Source: an uncultured Erysipelotrichaceae bacterium | GTDB lineage: Bacteria; Bacillota_I; Bacilli_A; Erysipelotrichales; Erysipelotrichaceae | Direction of reading: 5' to 3' | Assembly (NCBI GenBank): GCA_902784015.1 | Contig: CACZTC010000093.1 | Location: 1-5,913, forward strand | DNA length: 5,913 nucleotides | Part shown: positions 1 to 5,825 of the stretch, in pieces | Position numbering within the stretch: position 1 is the stretch's first letter | Layout: every line of letters begins with the position of its first letter | Notes under the pieces: model-generated | What the model was told of the DNA's origin: nothing | The model's input: the letters and a program-made list of their open reading frames with translations, nothing else | Database searches by the model: none | Program-made: the position numbers and the translations under genes

Positions 1-13
1 GGAGGTAATAGTT

Positions 14-382
14 ATGATTCAAAATGAAAGTAGATTGAATGTAGCTGATAATACTGGCGCTAAAGAAGTGCTAGTTATTAGATGCTTAGGTGGCTCAAGA
101 AGAAGAAGCGCAAACATTGGTGATATCGTTGTTTGTACTGTTAAGAAAGCTGCCCCTAATGGTTCTGTAAAAGAAGGTCAAGTTGTAAAATGCGTAATCG
201 CTAGAAGCGTATATGGCATAAGACGTGAAAATGGTTCATATATTAAATTTGATGATAATGCAGCAGTTATCTTAAAAGAAGATATGACACCAGTTGGTAC
301 ACGTATCTTTGGACCAGTCGCTAGAGAACTTCGTGATAAGGGCTTTATGAAAATCGTTAGTTTGGCCCCAGAGGTTTTATAA
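14..382 (+). CDS. rplN: 50S ribosomal protein L14 (uL14)
   Basis: Encodes a 122-residue protein, the usual length for bacterial L14, which binds 23S rRNA at the subunit interface and takes part in bridges to the 30S subunit. Family hallmarks are visible: the start [18 protein letters not shown], the [12 protein letters not shown] stretch near residues 33-44, the conserved block near residues 75-86 ([15 protein letters not shown]), and the C-terminal [17 protein letters not shown] followed by [11 protein letters not shown]. The start is set by GGAGGT at the very first bases of the window, 7 nt before the ATG. The gene is complete. Its stop codon runs into the Shine-Dalgarno site of rplX, so the two are probably translated in succession. 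In most bacteria it is the first gene of the spc operon, after rpsQ, which would lie just left of the window. Nothing unusual is seen. Identification is secure. Confidence 0.98.
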   Translation: MIQNESRLNVADNTGAKEVLVIRCLGGSRRRSANIGDIVVCTVKKAAPNGSVKEGQVVKCVIARSVYGIRRENGSYIKFDDNAAVILKEDMTPVGTRIFGPVARELRDKGFMKIVSLAPEVL

Positions 383-393
383 GGAGGTGGCTT

Positions 394-717
394 ATGAGAA
401 TTAAAACAGGAGATACAGTTAAGGTTATTAGTGGCCACTATAAGGGTACAGTTGGTGAAGTAAAGGCTGTTAACCCTAAAACAAATAAGATTATTGTGGA
501 TGGCGTCAATATGATTAAAAAAGCATTGAAACCATCACAAGAAAACCCAGAAGGTGGCATCATCGAAAGAGAAGCTGGCATTGATGCAAGTAATGTTATG
601 TTATATGACAAGAAAGCAAAACAAGCTAGTAGAGTTGGTATCAAGATCGATGATAAAGGAAATAAGACTCGTTACTATCAGAAGAGTGGAACAGAGATTA
701 AGGAGGGCAAGAAATAA
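394..717 (+). CDS. rplX: 50S ribosomal protein L24 (uL24)
   Basis: Encodes 107 residues, close to the usual 101-105. L24 is an assembly-initiating protein that binds near the 5' end of 23S rRNA and sits by the polypeptide exit tunnel. The N-terminal KOW motif is clear (about residues 4-31, with [20 protein letters not shown]). It is followed by the typical [21 protein letters not shown] segment and the conserved SNVMLYD block near residues 66-72. The ATG is preceded by a strong AAGGAGGTG that overlaps the rplN stop codon. The C-terminal tail is Lys/Glu-rich, and its codons for KEG also form the Shine-Dalgarno site of rplE. The TAA stop shares one base with the rplE ATG (TAATG), which suggests translational coupling. 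The identification is certain. Confidence 0.98.
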   Translation: MRIKTGDTVKVISGHYKGTVGEVKAVNPKTNKIIVDGVNMIKKALKPSQENPEGGIIEREAGIDASNVMLYDKKAKQASRVGIKIDDKGNKTRYYQKSGTEIKEGKK

Positions 718-1262
718 TGAATCGTTTATTAGAGAGATATAACGAAACAGTTAAGCCTAACTTAATTCAAAAGTTCAATTACACAAGCACGATGGAAGCG
801 CCAAAGGTTGTGAAAATTGTACTCAATATGGGTGTTGGTGATGCAATTGCGAATCCAAAAGCTTTGGAAGAAGCGGTTGAAGAATTAACACAGATCGCTG
901 GTCAAAAACCAGTTATCACAAAAGCTAAAAAGAGTATTGCGAACTTCAAATTACGTGAAGGTATGGCAATTGGCTGTAAGGTTACTTTACGTGGCGAAAA
1001 GATGTATGACTTCTTAGATAAGTTAATCAATGTATCTTTACCACGTGTAAGAGACTTCCGTGGTGTAAGTCCAACAGCATTTGATGGAAGAGGTAATTAC
1101 ACATTAGGTGTTAGAGAACAATTAATCTTCCCAGAAATCAATTTCGATAGAGTAAATAAGATTCGTGGTTTAGATGTTGTAATCGTAACAACAGCTAAAA
1201 GTAATCAAGAAGCTTATGCTTTACTTGAAGAATTAGGTATGCCATTTGCGAAGGCACAATAA
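717..1262 (+). CDS. rplE: 50S ribosomal protein L5 (uL5)
   Basis: Encodes 181 residues, the normal size for bacterial L5 (about 179-180). L5 binds 5S rRNA in the central protuberance together with L18 (rplR, in this window) and contacts P-site tRNA. Conserved blocks include VLNMGVGDA (about 36-43), the family signature around residues 60-76 ([16 protein letters not shown]), [32 protein letters not shown] (106-118), [19 protein letters not shown] and the C-terminal LGMPFAKA. The start is supported by AGGAGGG at 701-707, inside the end of rplX, 9 nt before the ATG. In E. coli the translational repressor S8 acts at this junction. I cannot recognise a true S8-type site here. The identification is certain. 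Confidence 0.98.
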   Translation: MNRLLERYNETVKPNLIQKFNYTSTMEAPKVVKIVLNMGVGDAIANPKALEEAVEELTQIAGQKPVITKAKKSIANFKLREGMAIGCKVTLRGEKMYDFLDKLINVSLPRVRDFRGVSPTAFDGRGNYTLGVREQLIFPEINFDRVNKIRGLDVVIVTTAKSNQEAYALLEELGMPFAKAQ

Positions 1263-1276
1263 AGGAGGAGAATATT

Positions 1277-1462
1277 ATGGCAAAGATGAGTCAAAAAGTT
1301 AGACAAGCACGTCCTGCTAAATTCTCTACTCGTGCTTATACGCGTTGTGAGAGATGTGGCAGACCACATTCTGTATTAAGAAAATATAAAGTATGCCGTA
1401 TTTGTTTCAGAGAATTGGCTTATAAAGGTCAAATCCCTGGCGTGAAGAAGGCTAGCTGGTAA
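1277..1462 (+). CDS. rpsN: 30S ribosomal protein S14, zinc-binding type (uS14, type Z)
   Basis: Encodes 61 residues, exactly the length of the short zinc-ribbon S14 (RpsN1/type Z) rather than the roughly 89-100-residue zinc-free form. Cysteines 24, 27, 40 and 43 form two CxxC pairs (CERC and CRIC) that would hold one zinc ion. The block from residue 22 to the end, with [34 protein letters not shown] split around a short linker, is nearly invariant in Bacillota. The N-terminal 21 residues are more divergent. S14 binds the 3' major domain of 16S rRNA in the head of the small subunit. AAGGAGGAG lies 6 nt before the ATG and overlaps the rplE stop. In some relatives a zinc-free paralogue elsewhere replaces this protein when zinc is scarce; none is visible here. 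Confidence 0.98.
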   Translation: MAKMSQKVRQARPAKFSTRAYTRCERCGRPHSVLRKYKVCRICFRELAYKGQIPGVKKASW

Positions 1463-1468
1463 GGAGGG
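1461..1468 (+). promoter_or_regulatory. Ribosome binding site deciding the rpsH start
   Basis: AAGGAGGG overlaps the rpsN stop codon. It is 9 nt before ATG 1478 and 15 nt before the in-frame ATG 1484. The first spacing is within the normal range and the second is too long, so S8 probably begins MNMTDP rather than MTDP. Confidence 0.75.
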
Positions 1469-1477
1469 CAAAGAAAA

Positions 1478-1879
1478 ATGAATATGACAGATCCTATTGC
1501 TGATATGCTTACCAGAATACGTAATGGATATCAAGCTAAAAAAGAGACAGTGGACGTAGCTCCTTGTTCAAAAGTTAAAGTTGAGATCGCAAAAATATTA
1601 AAGAGTGAAGGTTATATTGATTCTTATAAAGTTGAAGGTGAAGGCATTGAAAAGAAGATTGTCGTTACTCTCAAATATGATGCCAATGATGACAAAGTTA
1701 TTCAAGGTATCAAGAGAATCTCTAAACCAGGTTTAAGAGTTTATGCTAAAGGCAATCAAGTGCCTAAGGTATTAAATGGTCTAGGTATCGCTATCATTTC
1801 TACATCTGAAGGAATGATGACAGATAGAGAAGCTAGACAAAAGCACGTGGGTGGCGAAGTTGTCGCTTACGTTTGGTAA
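1478..1879 (+). CDS. rpsH: 30S ribosomal protein S8 (uS8)
   Basis: Encodes 133 residues, the usual length for S8 (about 130-132). S8 binds the central domain of 16S rRNA early in assembly, and in E. coli it also represses the spc operon by binding its own mRNA. The N-terminal [15 protein letters not shown] is typical. The C-terminal signature, [16 protein letters not shown] at about residues 101-116 followed by [17 protein letters not shown], is well preserved, including the RNA-binding STS (108-110). Two starts are possible, ATG at 1478 and ATG at 1484. The upstream one is chosen because AAGGAGGG (1461-1468) lies 9 nt from it and 15 nt from the other, although family members often begin at the MTDP methionine. 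Its Shine-Dalgarno site overlaps the rpsN stop codon. Confidence 0.97.
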   Translation: MNMTDPIADMLTRIRNGYQAKKETVDVAPCSKVKVEIAKILKSEGYIDSYKVEGEGIEKKIVVTLKYDANDDKVIQGIKRISKPGLRVYAKGNQVPKVLNGLGIAIISTSEGMMTDREARQKHVGGEVVAYVW

Positions 1880-1897
1880 GAAAGGAAAGGAATTATT

Positions 1898-2443
1898 ATG
1901 TCACGTATCGGTAATAAGACGATTACCATTCCATCTGCGGTAGAGATAAATGTGGCTGATGGCAATGAGGTGACTGTGAAAGGTCCTAAGGGAACACTAT
2001 CTAGAAAGTTCTCTGAACTAATGGATATTGAAATAGAAGACGGTGTTCTCACAGTCAAACGTCAAAATGAACAAAAGCACACAAAACAATTGCACGGCAC
2101 AACACGAGCATTATTAAACGCTATGGTTGTAGGCGTTGACCAAGGCTTCACAAAAGTATTAAAGATTGTAGGTATTGGTTATCGTGCTGCCCTTGCAGGT
2201 AATAAACTAACATTAAATGTAGGTTATTCACATCCAATCGAATTCACTGTACCAGAAGGTGTTAGTGTTGAGGTGCCAGATCCAAACACAATTAATGTCA
2301 GTGGTATTGATAAACAAAAAGTTGGTCAATTTGCAGCTGTAGTAAGAGCTAGTAAAAAACCTGAACCTTATGGCGGTAAAGGTGTTCGTTATGAAAATGA
2401 ACATGTACGTCGTAAGGAAGGTAAGACAGCAGCTAAGAAATAA
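1898..2443 (+). CDS. rplF: 50S ribosomal protein L6 (uL6)
   Basis: Encodes 181 residues, about the usual length (176-180). L6 has two repeated alpha/beta domains and binds 23S rRNA domain VI near the sarcin-ricin loop and the factor-binding site. Visible hallmarks are MSRIGNKTITIP, VTVKGPKGTLSR (about 25-36), the central LHGTTRALLNAMVVGV (65-80), VGIGYRAALAGNKL, LNVGYSHPIE, SGIDKQKVGQFAA and the C-terminal signature near residues 155-176 (PEPYGGKGVRYENEHVRRKEGK). One residue in that signature is uncommon: the usual PYKGKG reads PYGGKG, with Gly159 in place of Lys. The tail ends in a basic AAKK. The start is set by AAAGGA at 1886-1891, 6 nt before the ATG. The 18-bp gap to rpsH contains nothing else. 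Confidence 0.98.
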   Translation: MSRIGNKTITIPSAVEINVADGNEVTVKGPKGTLSRKFSELMDIEIEDGVLTVKRQNEQKHTKQLHGTTRALLNAMVVGVDQGFTKVLKIVGIGYRAALAGNKLTLNVGYSHPIEFTVPEGVSVEVPDPNTINVSGIDKQKVGQFAAVVRASKKPEPYGGKGVRYENEHVRRKEGKTAAKK

Positions 2444-2460
2444 GGGAAAGGAGTAAGTAG

Positions 2461-2817
2461 ATGATAAAAGGTACAAAGAAAAATGATGAACGTATTCGTC
2501 GTCATAAACGTGTTCGTAAAGTTGTCAACGGTACTCCTGAGTGCCCTAGACTAAATGTATTCCGTTCTAACAGTAACATCTATGCGCAAGTAATTGATGA
2601 TACAACAGGTAATACATTATGCGCTGCTAGTTCAAGAGAGTTAAAACTTGAAAATGGTGGCAATATTGAAGCTGCTAAAAAAGTTGGTGAATTAGTTGCG
2701 AATAAATGCAAAGAGAAAAATATTGAAAGTGTAAAATTCGATCGTGGTGGGTATATCTATCACGGTAGAGTAAAAGCATTAGCTGAAGCTGCTAGAGAAG
2801 CAGGCTTAAAATTCTAG
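2461..2817 (+). CDS. rplR: 50S ribosomal protein L18 (uL18)
   Basis: Encodes 118 residues, near the usual 117-120. L18 binds 5S rRNA and, with L5, attaches it to the central protuberance. The basic N-terminal arm (residues 3-22, rich in Lys and Arg) is followed by the family core: [23 protein letters not shown] in two adjoining parts, TLCAASS (52-58), and the highly conserved C-terminal end from about residue 91 ([20 protein letters not shown], then AREAGLKF). AAAGGAG at 2447-2453 lies 7 nt before the ATG, supporting this start. It ends with TAG, one of only two genes here to do so. No irregularities are seen. The identification is certain. Confidence 0.98.
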   Translation: MIKGTKKNDERIRRHKRVRKVVNGTPECPRLNVFRSNSNIYAQVIDDTTGNTLCAASSRELKLENGGNIEAAKKVGELVANKCKEKNIESVKFDRGGYIYHGRVKALAEAAREAGLKF

Positions 2818-2818
2818 G

Positions 2819-2824
2819 AAGGAG
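2819..2824 (+). promoter_or_regulatory. Ribosome binding site deciding the rpsE start
   Basis: AAGGAG sits 8 nt before the ATG at 2833 but only 3 nt before the ATG at 2828, which opens ATG-AAA-TGA. Both the spacing and the immediate stop codon favour 2833 as the true start of rpsE. Confidence 0.8.
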
Positions 2825-2832
2825 ATTATGAA

Positions 2833-3354
2833 ATGAGTGAACGTAAACAATTCAAAAAACGTGAAGTACAAGAAAAAGAGTTCGAAGATGTTGTAGTCTC
2901 CATCAACCGTGTTAGTAAAACAGTTAAAGGTGGTCGTAGAATGCGCTTCTCTGCATTAGTGGTTGTCGGCGATAAAAAAGGTAGAGTTGGCTTCGGGTTA
3001 GGTAAAGCAGCTGAAGTACCTGATGCAATAAAAAAGGCAACTGAGGCAGCAAATAAAAATGTCTTTAGAGTTAACTTAGTTGAAGACAACAGAACTGTTC
3101 CACATTCAGCTAAAGGCAGACATGGCGCAAGCCAAGTATTCTTAGCTCCAGCTGCACCAGGTACTGGTGTTATCGCTGGTGGTGCTGTGCGTTCTATTTT
3201 AGAATTAGCAGGCGTTAGTGATGTGTTATCTAAAGTTATTGGTAGTAGAACAGCAGTTAATGTTGTATATGCAACTCTAGATGCTTTAAAAGGAATGCGT
3301 ACTGTTGATGATGTAGCTAAAATTCGCGATAAGAAAGTCGCTGAAGTTCGATAA
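2833..3354 (+). CDS. rpsE: 30S ribosomal protein S5 (uS5)
   Basis: Encodes 173 residues, within the normal range (about 165-170). S5 lies on the back of the small subunit, contacts helices important for decoding fidelity, and contains the loop where spectinomycin-resistance changes occur in other bacteria. The N-terminal double-stranded-RNA-binding-like domain is seen at about 16-80, with [20 protein letters not shown] and the signature [20 protein letters not shown] (46-65). The C-terminal domain contains [21 protein letters not shown] (110-130, given in part as GTGVIAGG and LELAGVSD). The segment [17 protein letters not shown] (91-107) is somewhat divergent; many homologues have a Lys where Ala105 stands. 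ATG at 2833 is chosen over ATG at 2828, which reaches a stop after two codons. The next gene is rplO, with no rpmD between. Confidence 0.98.
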   Translation: MSERKQFKKREVQEKEFEDVVVSINRVSKTVKGGRRMRFSALVVVGDKKGRVGFGLGKAAEVPDAIKKATEAANKNVFRVNLVEDNRTVPHSAKGRHGASQVFLAPAAPGTGVIAGGAVRSILELAGVSDVLSKVIGSRTAVNVVYATLDALKGMRTVDDVAKIRDKKVAEVR

Positions 3355-3360
3355 GGAGGT
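3353..3360 (+). promoter_or_regulatory. Ribosome binding site deciding the rplO start
   Basis: AAGGAGGT overlaps the last two bases of the rpsE stop codon. It is 9 nt before the ATG of rplO at 3370 and 5 nt before an out-of-frame GTG at 3366 that opens only a five-codon frame ending in TGA at 3381-3383. L15 homology begins at the ATG, so that is the real start. Confidence 0.8.
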
Positions 3361-3369
3361 CTAAAGTGT

Positions 3370-3810
3370 ATGAAATTAAATGAATTGAAATATACAGAAG
3401 GCGCTCGTAAAACATCAAAGCGCGTAGGTCGCGGACAAGGTTCTGGCATGGGTAAAACAAGTAGCCGTGGTCAGAAAGGTCAAAACTCTAGAAGCGGTGG
3501 TGGTGTCGCTATTGGATTCGAGGGTGGCCAAACACCATTCTTCAAAAGAATGCCTAAGCGTGGCTTTACAAATTTCAATCGTAAAGAATACGCTGTTGTA
3601 AATGTTAAAGATTTAAACAGCTTTGAGGATGGAGCTGAAGTAGATTATGCAGCTTTAAGACAAGCTGGCTTAGTTAAGAAACAGTTAGATGGTGTAAAAG
3701 TATTAGGTAATGGTACTTTAGAAAAGAAATTAACTGTTAAAGCTAAAAAGTTCTCAAAGGCAGCTCAAAAAGCTATCGAAGATGCCGGTGGGAAAGCAGA
3801 GGTGCTCTAA
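3370..3810 (+). CDS. rplO: 50S ribosomal protein L15 (uL15)
   Basis: Encodes 146 residues, the usual length for L15, a late-assembly protein that threads a long basic extension into 23S rRNA. The Gly/Arg/Lys-rich N-terminal half is typical, with [20 protein letters not shown] (17-36), [18 protein letters not shown] (41-58) and [19 protein letters not shown] (61-79). The C-terminal L15 signature lies at about 110-140 ([20 protein letters not shown] and following, ending with GGKAEVL). The start is ATG at 3370, with AAGGAGGT (3353-3360) 9 nt upstream. A nearer GTG at 3366 is out of frame and closes after five codons. The gene is directly preceded by rpsE instead of the expected rpmD, and its stop touches the secY start codon, so secY translation is probably coupled to it. 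Confidence 0.98.
   Translation: MKLNELKYTEGARKTSKRVGRGQGSGMGKTSSRGQKGQNSRSGGGVAIGFEGGQTPFFKRMPKRGFTNFNRKEYAVVNVKDLNSFEDGAEVDYAALRQAGLVKKQLDGVKVLGNGTLEKKLTVKAKKFSKAAQKAIEDAGGKAEVL
3798..3804 (+). promoter_or_regulatory. Ribosome binding site for secY (within rplO)
   Basis: AGAGGTG lies inside the last codons of rplO, 6 nt before the GTG at 3811. It supports the non-ATG start of secY, because from TTG at 3814 the spacing would be 9 nt and no ATG lies near. It is weaker than the AAGGAGG sites of the ribosomal genes, which together with the GTG start suggests secY is translated less often than its neighbours (inference). Confidence 0.75.
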
Positions 3811-5094
3811 GTGTTGAGAACCTTCGCTAGCTTATTCAAGAATAAAGAAACGAGAAATCGCATTTTCTTCACTCTAGCGATGTTATTGATTTACCGCATC
3901 GGTTCTGCGATTCCTGTTCCAGGAGTTGATTCTGCAGCTTTAGCTTCACAGATATCAGATAACTCTATTCTTAGCATGATGAATCTCTTAGGTGGTGGTG
4001 CTTTAGAGAAATTATCAGTATTTGCGATGGGTGTAGGTCCTTATATTACTAGTAGTATTATTATTCAATTACTAAGTATGGATGTTATTCCTGCCCTCAG
4101 CGAAATGGCTAAGTCTGGACAAACAGGAAGAATGAAGATGGATAAGGTTACTCGTTATCTAGCTGTTGTCTTATCATTTATTCAAGCTTATGGTTTGGTA
4201 TATGGCTTCGATAGACAATATGCAATTCTTGAAAATAATAATTTCTCAGGATACATCTTCACGGCGACAGTATTGACAGCTGGAACTATGTTCCTAATTT
4301 GGATAGGCGATAGGATATCCCAAAGAGGAATCGGTAATGGATTATCAATCCTTATCTTCTCTGGTATTGTATCGAATATGCCGGCACAATTTGTACAAGC
4401 ATGGAATATCTTAGCAGGAGGAACAACACAATCTGAAGCCTTCAATGGTGTATTACAGTTTGCCTTATTCTGCCTCATGTACTTATTCATTATTATCTTC
4501 GTCATAATAATGGAAACTGCAGTCAGAAAAATTCCTATCCAATATACAAACAGTTCTAATATGAGAGGTGGAGGAGATATTAACTTCTTGCCATTCAAGA
4601 TAAATAGTGCAAGTGTTATCCCAGTTATCTTTGCCCAAGCAATCATGACTGCCCCACAAATCATTATTAGTTTCTTCAATACTGATTTATACAACAAATT
4701 AAGTAACTTCCTATCTCTAAATAGACCTATTGGTTTATGTATCTATGCTATCCTTACAGTATTATTCACATTCTTCTATACTGATTTACAAGTAGATCCT
4801 GAAAGGGTTGCTGAAAATCTAAATAAATCAGGAGCTTATATTCCTGGTATTAGACCAGGTTCTGAAACAAGAACCTACTTGAAGAAAGTATTAAAGAGAA
4901 TAACAGTTCTAGGTGCTACTGCACTTGTAATAGTTGCAATCTTACCTTATATTCTACCGATGTTTACATCATTACCAACATCAATCGCAATTGGTGGTAC
5001 TGGTATTATCATCGTAGTTGGTGTGGCTATGGAAACATATTCACAACTTAAAGGTCAATTAGCACAAAAGAACTATCAAGGATTCTTACGATAG
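3811..5094 (+). CDS. secY: Protein translocase subunit SecY
   Basis: Encodes 427 residues, the usual size of SecY, the channel subunit of the SecYEG translocon that exports and inserts proteins across the cytoplasmic membrane. About ten hydrophobic helices can be read, roughly at 18-34, 60-88 (plug and TM2), 113-133, 148-166, 175-195, 212-234, 264-288, 306-324, 364-384 and 390-408. Both family signatures are present: FAMGVGPYITSSIIIQLL (71-88) and WIGDRISQRGIGNGLSILIF (164-183). The cytosolic C5 loop has PGIRPGSETRTYL (345-357), where Arg348 matches the Arg essential for SecA-driven transport in E. coli. The start is GTG, directly after the rplO TAA and 6 nt past AGAGGTG. TTG at 3814 is a weaker alternative. 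Neighbours fit the standard spc order. The identification is certain; only the start is slightly open. Confidence 0.97.
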   Translation: MLRTFASLFKNKETRNRIFFTLAMLLIYRIGSAIPVPGVDSAALASQISDNSILSMMNLLGGGALEKLSVFAMGVGPYITSSIIIQLLSMDVIPALSEMAKSGQTGRMKMDKVTRYLAVVLSFIQAYGLVYGFDRQYAILENNNFSGYIFTATVLTAGTMFLIWIGDRISQRGIGNGLSILIFSGIVSNMPAQFVQAWNILAGGTTQSEAFNGVLQFALFCLMYLFIIIFVIIMETAVRKIPIQYTNSSNMRGGGDINFLPFKINSASVIPVIFAQAIMTAPQIIISFFNTDLYNKLSNFLSLNRPIGLCIYAILTVLFTFFYTDLQVDPERVAENLNKSGAYIPGIRPGSETRTYLKKVLKRITVLGATALVIVAILPYILPMFTSLPTSIAIGGTGIIIVVGVAMETYSQLKGQLAQKNYQGFLR

Positions 5095-5110
5095 GATTAA
5101 GGAGAAAAAA

Positions 5111-5761
5111 ATGAATATTCTAATCATGGGACCTGCAGGTGCAGGCAAGGGTACAATGTCAGATCTCATCTTAAAAGAGTATGAGATTCCTCACATTTCT
5201 ACTGGTGATATGCTAAGAGAAAATGTGAAACAAGGAACTGATTTAGGAAACGAAGCAAAGTCTTACATGGAAGCTGGAAAACTAGTGCCAGATGATGTAA
5301 TTAATGCGATGGTTGAAGAAAGATTACAACAACCAGATTGCCAAAAGGGTTATTTACTTGATGGTTTTCCAAGAACATTAGTTCAAGCAGAAGCATTCAA
5401 TAAGATTGCTGAAAAGATTGGTAAACCAGTGGAAAGTGTAATCGCCTTAGAGGTTGACTTCGAAGTATTAAAAGACAGAATCACAGGTCGTAGAATTTGT
5501 TCAGATTGTGGAGCTATCTTCCATATTCGCAATCACGCTCCAAAGGTTGAAGGTGTCTGTGATGAATGTGGAGGAACATTAACACAAAGAAAAGACGATA
5601 CTGTTGAACAACTAACTGTCCGCATGGAAGAATATGAAAATAACACAAAACCTGTTATTGATTTCTTTGAGAAGCTTGGTGTTGTAAAACACATTAATGC
5701 TTCAAGAGATAAAAAAGAAGTGTTTGCTGAAATAAAGGAAACACTATCTGCATTCGAATAA
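5111..5761 (+). CDS. adk: Adenylate kinase, zinc-LID long form
   Basis: Encodes 216 residues, the normal length of the long bacterial form. It catalyses ATP + AMP = 2 ADP in the cytoplasm and so balances adenine nucleotides. The P-loop is at 7-15 (GPAGAGKGT), the AMP-binding STGDMLR at 30-36, DGFPRT at 84-89, and the LID at about 126-163. Cysteines 130, 133, 150 and 153 form a zinc site (CSDC and CDEC), as in Bacillus and Clostridium enzymes. Arg127/128, Arg160, Asp162/163 and Arg171 match catalytic and substrate-binding positions. The P-loop differs from the common GxPGxGKG: the Pro at position 9 is Ala. AAGGAG at 5099-5104 lies 6 nt before the ATG. It follows secY as usual, but map, which normally comes next, is absent. 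Confidence 0.97.
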   Translation: MNILIMGPAGAGKGTMSDLILKEYEIPHISTGDMLRENVKQGTDLGNEAKSYMEAGKLVPDDVINAMVEERLQQPDCQKGYLLDGFPRTLVQAEAFNKIAEKIGKPVESVIALEVDFEVLKDRITGRRICSDCGAIFHIRNHAPKVEGVCDECGGTLTQRKDDTVEQLTVRMEEYENNTKPVIDFFEKLGVVKHINASRDKKEVFAEIKETLSAFE

Positions 5762-5763
5762 AA

Positions 5764-5807
5764 AGATTCAGAAGAAGGATAGTACCTTCTATCCTTCTTC
5801 TAAATCT
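5764..5807. repeat. Long imperfect inverted repeat (hairpin) between adk and infA
   Basis: Arms AGAAGAAGGATAG (5770-5782) and CTATCCTTCTTCT (5789-5801) are perfectly complementary over 13 bp around a 6-nt loop, TACCTT. Past one C/A mismatch (5769/5802) the pairing continues for five more pairs (AGATT with AATCT), giving 18 pairs in 5764-5807. It begins 3 nt after the adk stop codon. In the + direction it is followed by ATAAGAAAG, with no run of T, so it lacks the usual tail of an intrinsic terminator. In the - direction the stem is followed by a short T run (complement of the A run at 5760-5764). It may be a weak or factor-dependent terminator, an RNA-stability or processing element between adk and infA, or a block to antisense transcription. 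The structure is plain; its role is unknown. Confidence 0.8.
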
Positions 5808-5825
5808 ATAAGAAAGAGAGAGTGA

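Noticed and set aside
554..742. 62-codon + strand frame overlapping rplX and rplE
   Set aside because: Out of frame within two conserved ribosomal genes, with no family resemblance.
2826..3449. 207-codon open frame on the - strand across rpsE
   Set aside because: It lies fully opposite rpsE and the start of rplO, has no ribosome binding site I could support, and shows no recognisable domain. It is the shadow of a conserved coding sequence.
4188..4697. 169-codon open frame on the - strand inside secY
   Set aside because: Its hydrophobic stretches mirror the membrane segments of SecY on the opposite strand. No independent evidence of coding.
5764..5807. Calling the adk-infA hairpin a standard intrinsic terminator on the + strand
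   Set aside because: No T run follows the stem in the + direction, and infA normally belongs to the same operon. It is reported as an inverted repeat instead.
5786..5812. Possible promoter before infA with TATAAG as a -10 element
   Set aside because: No acceptable -35 element lies 16-18 bp upstream; that region is the hairpin arm. One AT-rich hexamer is not enough.
5789..5822. Alternative pairing of the hairpin's pyrimidine-rich arm with the infA ribosome binding site, as a translational switch
   Set aside because: Only about four consecutive pairs can be formed between CTTCTTCT and the AGAAAGAGAG region, far weaker than the 13-bp stem, so a switch is not supported.
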